Assembly (NCBI GenBank): GCA_964383325.1
Contig: CAYLGY010000055.1
Location: 1-19,029 of the forward strand
DNA: 19,029 nucleotides
Origin: CAYLGY01 sp964383325
GTDB lineage: Bacteria > Pseudomonadota > Alphaproteobacteria > Rhizobiales > Rhizobiaceae
Direction of reading: 5' to 3'
Of the stretch, positions 15,077 through 19,029 are shown in pieces. The stretch's first letter is position 1, and every line of letters begins with the position of its first letter. Made by a program: the position numbers and the translations under genes. The notes under the pieces were generated by a model that saw only the letters and a list, made by a program, of their open reading frames with translations, was not told where the DNA came from and searched no databases.

Positions 15077-15116
15077 TTGACAAGGCCGGGAAACGGCCGA
15101 TTGCGGCTCAAGCCGC
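15077..15116 (+). promoter_or_regulatory. TTGACA element and twin-hairpin leader before the DUF6101-like gene
   Basis: TTGACA (15077-15082) is a perfect -35 hexamer, but the bases 16-17 bp downstream (ATTGCG) make a poor -10. Two hairpins follow directly: GGCCG/CGGCC (15084-15088 with 15094-15098, loop GGAAA) and GCGGC/GCCGC (15103-15107 with 15112-15116, loop TCAA). The second ends 8 nt before the ribosome binding site AGGAAG (15125-15130). They could be transcript structure or operator halves; there is no T-run. Confidence 0.35.
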
Positions 15117-15136
15117 ACCAGAACAGGAAGGCGACC

Positions 15137-15691
15137 ATGTTGAACAGCACATTGCTCAAGCCGGTCTGGGCCGGGCGTCCCATGCGCCTCGACCCGGACC
15201 AGCTTCCCCAGATTGCCTGCTATGCCAGCCGTTCGGAGCCGGGCGACGTGACCATCACGATCGACAGGCGCGGCGCCGTCCTGCGCCGCAAGCTGGCGCG
15301 CTCCGGGCTGCCGGCGACGATCATGCTGCCGGCGCACGTCTTTCGCGGTGTTGCTGCCCGCGCCATCGAGGATGCGGAGGGCGAGGTCACCGTGACGCTC
15401 GAACTGCATCACCATGATCCGTCACTGTGCGTGCCCTTGCTGGTCGCCGGAGACCTGATGGATGTCGCGGCAGACTGGCGGGCCTGGGCCGAAATGTTCG
15501 GACTGCCCATGCTGCTCATCGAGGCCGACGGCATTGCGCGGACGCTGGATGAATCGCTGGATCGTCGCCATGGCTGCCAGGCGCGCAAGCCGATCCCGGT
15601 TTCCGGCCCGCGCCTGCGCATCCGCCCCGGTTCCGCCGTTCCGGGCATCCGGGTCCTGATCCAGGGGGTCGAAATCATCCGTGGACGCTGA
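15137..15691 (+). CDS. DUF6101-like protein of unknown function
   Basis: A 184-residue protein that resembles the DUF6101 family of Rhizobiales as I remember it: an N-terminal RLDPDQLP segment, then ITIDRRGAVLRRKL, a strand-rich middle with LPAHVFRGVAARAI, VTVTLELHHHDPSLCVPLL, WRAWAEMFGLPMLL, and a basic C-terminal part rich in Arg and Pro ending near EIIRGR. No catalytic motif, signal peptide or membrane segment is visible. The middle part, with Arg-rich strands, could be PilZ-like, but I cannot show this. ATG 15137 has AGGAAG six bases upstream. It stands alone in its own unit, convergent with ubiA (32 bp between stops). Confidence 0.75.
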   Translation: MLNSTLLKPVWAGRPMRLDPDQLPQIACYASRSEPGDVTITIDRRGAVLRRKLARSGLPATIMLPAHVFRGVAARAIEDAEGEVTVTLELHHHDPSLCVPLLVAGDLMDVAADWRAWAEMFGLPMLLIEADGIARTLDESLDRRHGCQARKPIPVSGPRLRIRPGSAVPGIRVLIQGVEIIRGR

Positions 15692-15723
15692 CAACAGGAC
15701 CCATGATGTTCGGCTGATGCTTT

Positions 15724-16707
15724 TCAGAATTGCGGGCGAATCGCCGCCCAGACTGCCCCGCCCAGCAGGCCGAGAAAGATCAGCCAGCCGACGACCCGGT
15801 TGGATCTGAACAGGGCAAGGCACTGGTCCGGATCGTCAATGTCGAGGGCGCGAATCTGGCGCCACATATGCGCGCCGGCCGCGACCAGCCCGGCGAGCGC
15901 CGGCATGGGCACCTGCGCCGCCGCAAATGCGCCGGCAAACAACAGCAGCGCGCCGCCATAAAGGCCGATCAGCCAGAGGCGCGTGCGCTCGCCGAACAGG
16001 CGTGCGGTCGACCGGACGCCGGCAAGCTCGTCATCTTCCTTGTCCTGATGCGCATAGATCGTGTCGTAGCCGATCACCCACAGGATCGTGCCTGCGTAGA
16101 GATACAGCGCGGCCAGAGACAGTTCGCCATGCGTTGCCGCCCAGCCCATGAGCGCGCCCCAGGAAAAGGCAAGGCCGAGGAAAAGCTGCGGCCAGTTCGT
16201 TACGCGCTTCATGAACGGGTAGACTGCAACGACCAGCAGCGAGGCAAGACCGAGCATGATCGTGAACCGGTTGAACTGCAGCAGCACGACGAGGCCCGCC
16301 AGCGCCTGGACGGCGAGGAAGAGTACGGCCTGAAGCGGGCTCACCCGGCCCGAGGGCAGGGGGCGGGAGCGCGTGCGCTCGACGAGATCGTCGATGTCCC
16401 GGTCGACAAGATCATTATAGGTACAGCCCGCGCCGCGCATGGCGATGGCCCCGACCAGAAAGAGCCCCAGATGCAGGGGGGAGGGCAGGTAGGTTGACAG
16501 TGCCGAGCCGGGTTCGGCATGTGCGGAGCTGGCCAGCGCCAGGGACCACCAGCAGGGCCAAAGCAGCAGCCACCAGCCAATCGGCCGGTCCCATCGGGCA
16601 AGCTGGGCGAAGGGCCAAGCCTGGCGCGGCAGGATACGGTAGACCCAATGTCCCGAGGGCGCATCGGAAACGCGTCCCTGCACGATCTTGTTCTGTATCG
16701 GCTCCAT
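15724..16707 (-). CDS. ubiA: 4-hydroxybenzoate polyprenyltransferase
   Basis: This integral membrane enzyme attaches the polyprenyl tail to 4-hydroxybenzoate in ubiquinone synthesis. From ATG 16707 it has 327 residues with about eight or nine hydrophobic helices. The first Asp motif is NDLVDRDID (98-106), fitting NDxxDxxxD, and the second is YAHQDKEDD with Asp222 and Asp226. WDRPIGWWLLLWPCWWS near 39-55 and the RPLPSG loop are typical. The N-terminal GRVSDAPSGHWVYR is seen in rhizobial homologues. A GTG at 16755 would add 16 residues and has GGCGGA upstream, so the start is uncertain. It converges with the DUF6101-like gene and diverges from purD. Its prenyl donor is the product of the ispB-type enzyme in this window. 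Confidence 0.95.
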   Translation of the reverse strand: MEPIQNKIVQGRVSDAPSGHWVYRILPRQAWPFAQLARWDRPIGWWLLLWPCWWSLALASSAHAEPGSALSTYLPSPLHLGLFLVGAIAMRGAGCTYNDLVDRDIDDLVERTRSRPLPSGRVSPLQAVLFLAVQALAGLVVLLQFNRFTIMLGLASLLVVAVYPFMKRVTNWPQLFLGLAFSWGALMGWAATHGELSLAALYLYAGTILWVIGYDTIYAHQDKEDDELAGVRSTARLFGERTRLWLIGLYGGALLLFAGAFAAAQVPMPALAGLVAAGAHMWRQIRALDIDDPDQCLALFRSNRVVGWLIFLGLLGGAVWAAIRPQF

Positions 16708-16820
16708 GGGGTGGAAGTGGCAGGCCGGATCGCCGCCGTCAACCGGTCGCTGCACAAATCCGCCATTGCGGCACTTGACCCGCCGGATCTGGGAACGTAG
16801 AGCGCTCCCGGAGGCGCCGA

Positions 16821-18107
<1,287 letters not shown>

Positions 18108-18134
18108 ATACCAACTGAGGAACAGGATCTTCCC

Positions 18135-19029
18135 ATGTCATTCTACCGCGCACCGGTTGACGATATTTCGCATGTGCTGAAATACATTGGCGGACTGGAG
18201 GACGTGCTGGGCACGGAGCTGGGCGAGGATGTGGCGCTGGCGGTAGTCGAGGAGGCCGGGCGCTTCGCCGCCGAGCGAATCGCTCCGTTGCGCAAGGTCG
18301 GCGATCTGCATGGCTCCCGGCTCGAAAATGGCGTGGTCGCGACACCGCCGGGCTGGAAGGAAGCCTATCGGGACTGGCGCGAAGGCGGATGGAACGCGAT
18401 TGCCGCGCCGGTCGAGCATGGCGGCCAGGGCCTGCCGCAGATGCTTTCCATGGCCACGCTCGAAATCTGGAACGCCGCTTCCATGGCATTTTCGCTTTGC
18501 CCGCTCCTGACCATGGGCGCCATCGAGGCGCTCCACCGCCACGGTTCGCCGGAATTGCAGGAGAAATATCTTGCGAAGCTGGTCTCGGGCGAATGGACCG
18601 GAACGATGAATCTGACCGAACCGCAGGCGGGTTCGGACCTGTCGGCGCTGCGGACGCGGGCGGAACGGCAGGAAGACGGCACGTATCGGCTGTTCGGCCA
18701 GAAGATCTTCATCACTTATGGCGAACACGACCTGACCGACAACATCCTTCATCTGGTGCTGGCGCGCCTGCCCGACGCACCGGCCGGCACCCGCGGCATT
18801 TCCCTGTTCCTTGTGCCCAAATTCCTGCCGGACGGTTCGCGCAATGATCTCTACTGCCAGGGACTGGAGCGCAAATTGGGCATCCACGCCTCGCCCACCT
18901 GCACGATGATCTATGGAGAAGGCCGCTTCGGCGATCGTCGCGGCGCCATCGCCAGGCTGATCGGCGAGGAGAATCGCGGCCTCGCATGCATGTTCACCAT
19001 GATGAACAATTCGCGGCTGGCGGTCGGAA
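18135..19029 (+). CDS. Acyl-CoA dehydrogenase, DmdC-like (C-terminus outside window)
   Basis: The first 298 codons of an FAD-dependent acyl-CoA dehydrogenase; the frame is open to the window edge. The N-terminus MSFYRAPVDDISHVLKYIGG matches the extra AcylCoA_DH_N segment of the large (about 590-residue) group that includes DmdC, the 3-methylmercaptopropionyl-CoA dehydrogenase. The flavin-contacting MNLTEPQAGSDLSALRT, KIFITYGEHD and GIHASPTCTM blocks are clear. The catalytic Glu and the rest of the C-domain lie beyond the edge, so activity cannot be checked. AGGA (18124-18127) precedes the ATG by 7 nt. Substrate is not predictable: many members of this group act on other acyl-CoAs. The 27-bp gap after purD permits readthrough. 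Confidence 0.9.
   Translation, partial: MSFYRAPVDDISHVLKYIGGLEDVLGTELGEDVALAVVEEAGRFAAERIAPLRKVGDLHGSRLENGVVATPPGWKEAYRDWREGGWNAIAAPVEHGGQGLPQMLSMATLEIWNAASMAFSLCPLLTMGAIEALHRHGSPELQEKYLAKLVSGEWTGTMNLTEPQAGSDLSALRTRAERQEDGTYRLFGQKIFITYGEHDLTDNILHLVLARLPDAPAGTRGISLFLVPKFLPDGSRNDLYCQGLERKLGIHASPTCTMIYGEGRFGDRRGAIARLIGEENRGLACMFTMMNNSRLAVG

Noticed and set aside
15692..15723. Bidirectional terminator between the DUF6101-like gene and ubiA
   Set aside because: The 32-bp convergent gap has no stem with a T-run on either strand.
16775..16803. TTGACC and TAGAGC as a purD promoter
   Set aside because: Spacing is 17 bp, but the -10 match is weak and a start near 16810 would fall on the ribosome binding site.

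Overview
This 19 kb window has high GC content and is densely packed with housekeeping genes. The gene families and their order point to an alphaproteobacterium, most likely of the order Hyphomicrobiales (Rhizobiales): polyprenyl synthetase divergent from a DUF2007-trmN6-S49 peptidase operon, glyQ-glyS, a Sua5-type gene followed by a D-2-hydroxyglutarate dehydrogenase-like FAD oxidase, a DUF6101-like gene beside ubiA, and ubiA divergent from purD. The taxon is inferred from family resemblance and synteny; there is no marker RNA gene in the window. I saw no IS element, prophage gene, CRISPR array, rRNA or tRNA, and no intergenic gap above about 200 bp.

Layout. (1) Positions 200-4045 run leftward: ispB-type polyprenyl diphosphate synthase, a secreted TPR protein with a C-terminal LysM domain, and rnhB, which starts inside the TPR stop codon. 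(2) A short divergent promoter region (about 4046-4224) separates this from a rightward set: DUF2007 protein, TrmN6-like methyltransferase, a soluble SppA-like S49 peptidase, a 64-residue membrane protein, ispE and moaB. The last three are joined by TTGA and ATGA stop/start overlaps. (3) A PA0069/SplB-type radical SAM gene follows under its own promoter, which contains an exact alphaproteobacterial SOS box (GTTC-N7-GTTC). (4) glyQ and glyS encode the two subunits of glycyl-tRNA synthetase, followed by tsaC/sua5 and the FAD oxidase. (5) A DUF6101-like gene has a double-hairpin leader and converges on leftward ubiA. (6) purD diverges from ubiA and is followed by an acyl-CoA dehydrogenase of the DmdC-like group, cut off by the window end.

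Functional links. IspE feeds the MEP isoprenoid pathway, the polyprenyl synthase makes the quinone tail, and UbiA attaches that tail to 4-hydroxybenzoate, so three steps towards ubiquinone lie within about 13 kb. A second theme is translation: TrmN6, GlyQS and TsaC act on tRNA. I see no clearly new multi-gene defence or mobile system. The observations most worth following up are the SOS box in front of the SplB-like radical SAM gene, the LysM extension of the TPR protein, and an Arg in place of the cytidine-stacking Tyr in IspE. The unknown small membrane protein and the unknown DUF6101-like protein also deserve a look.
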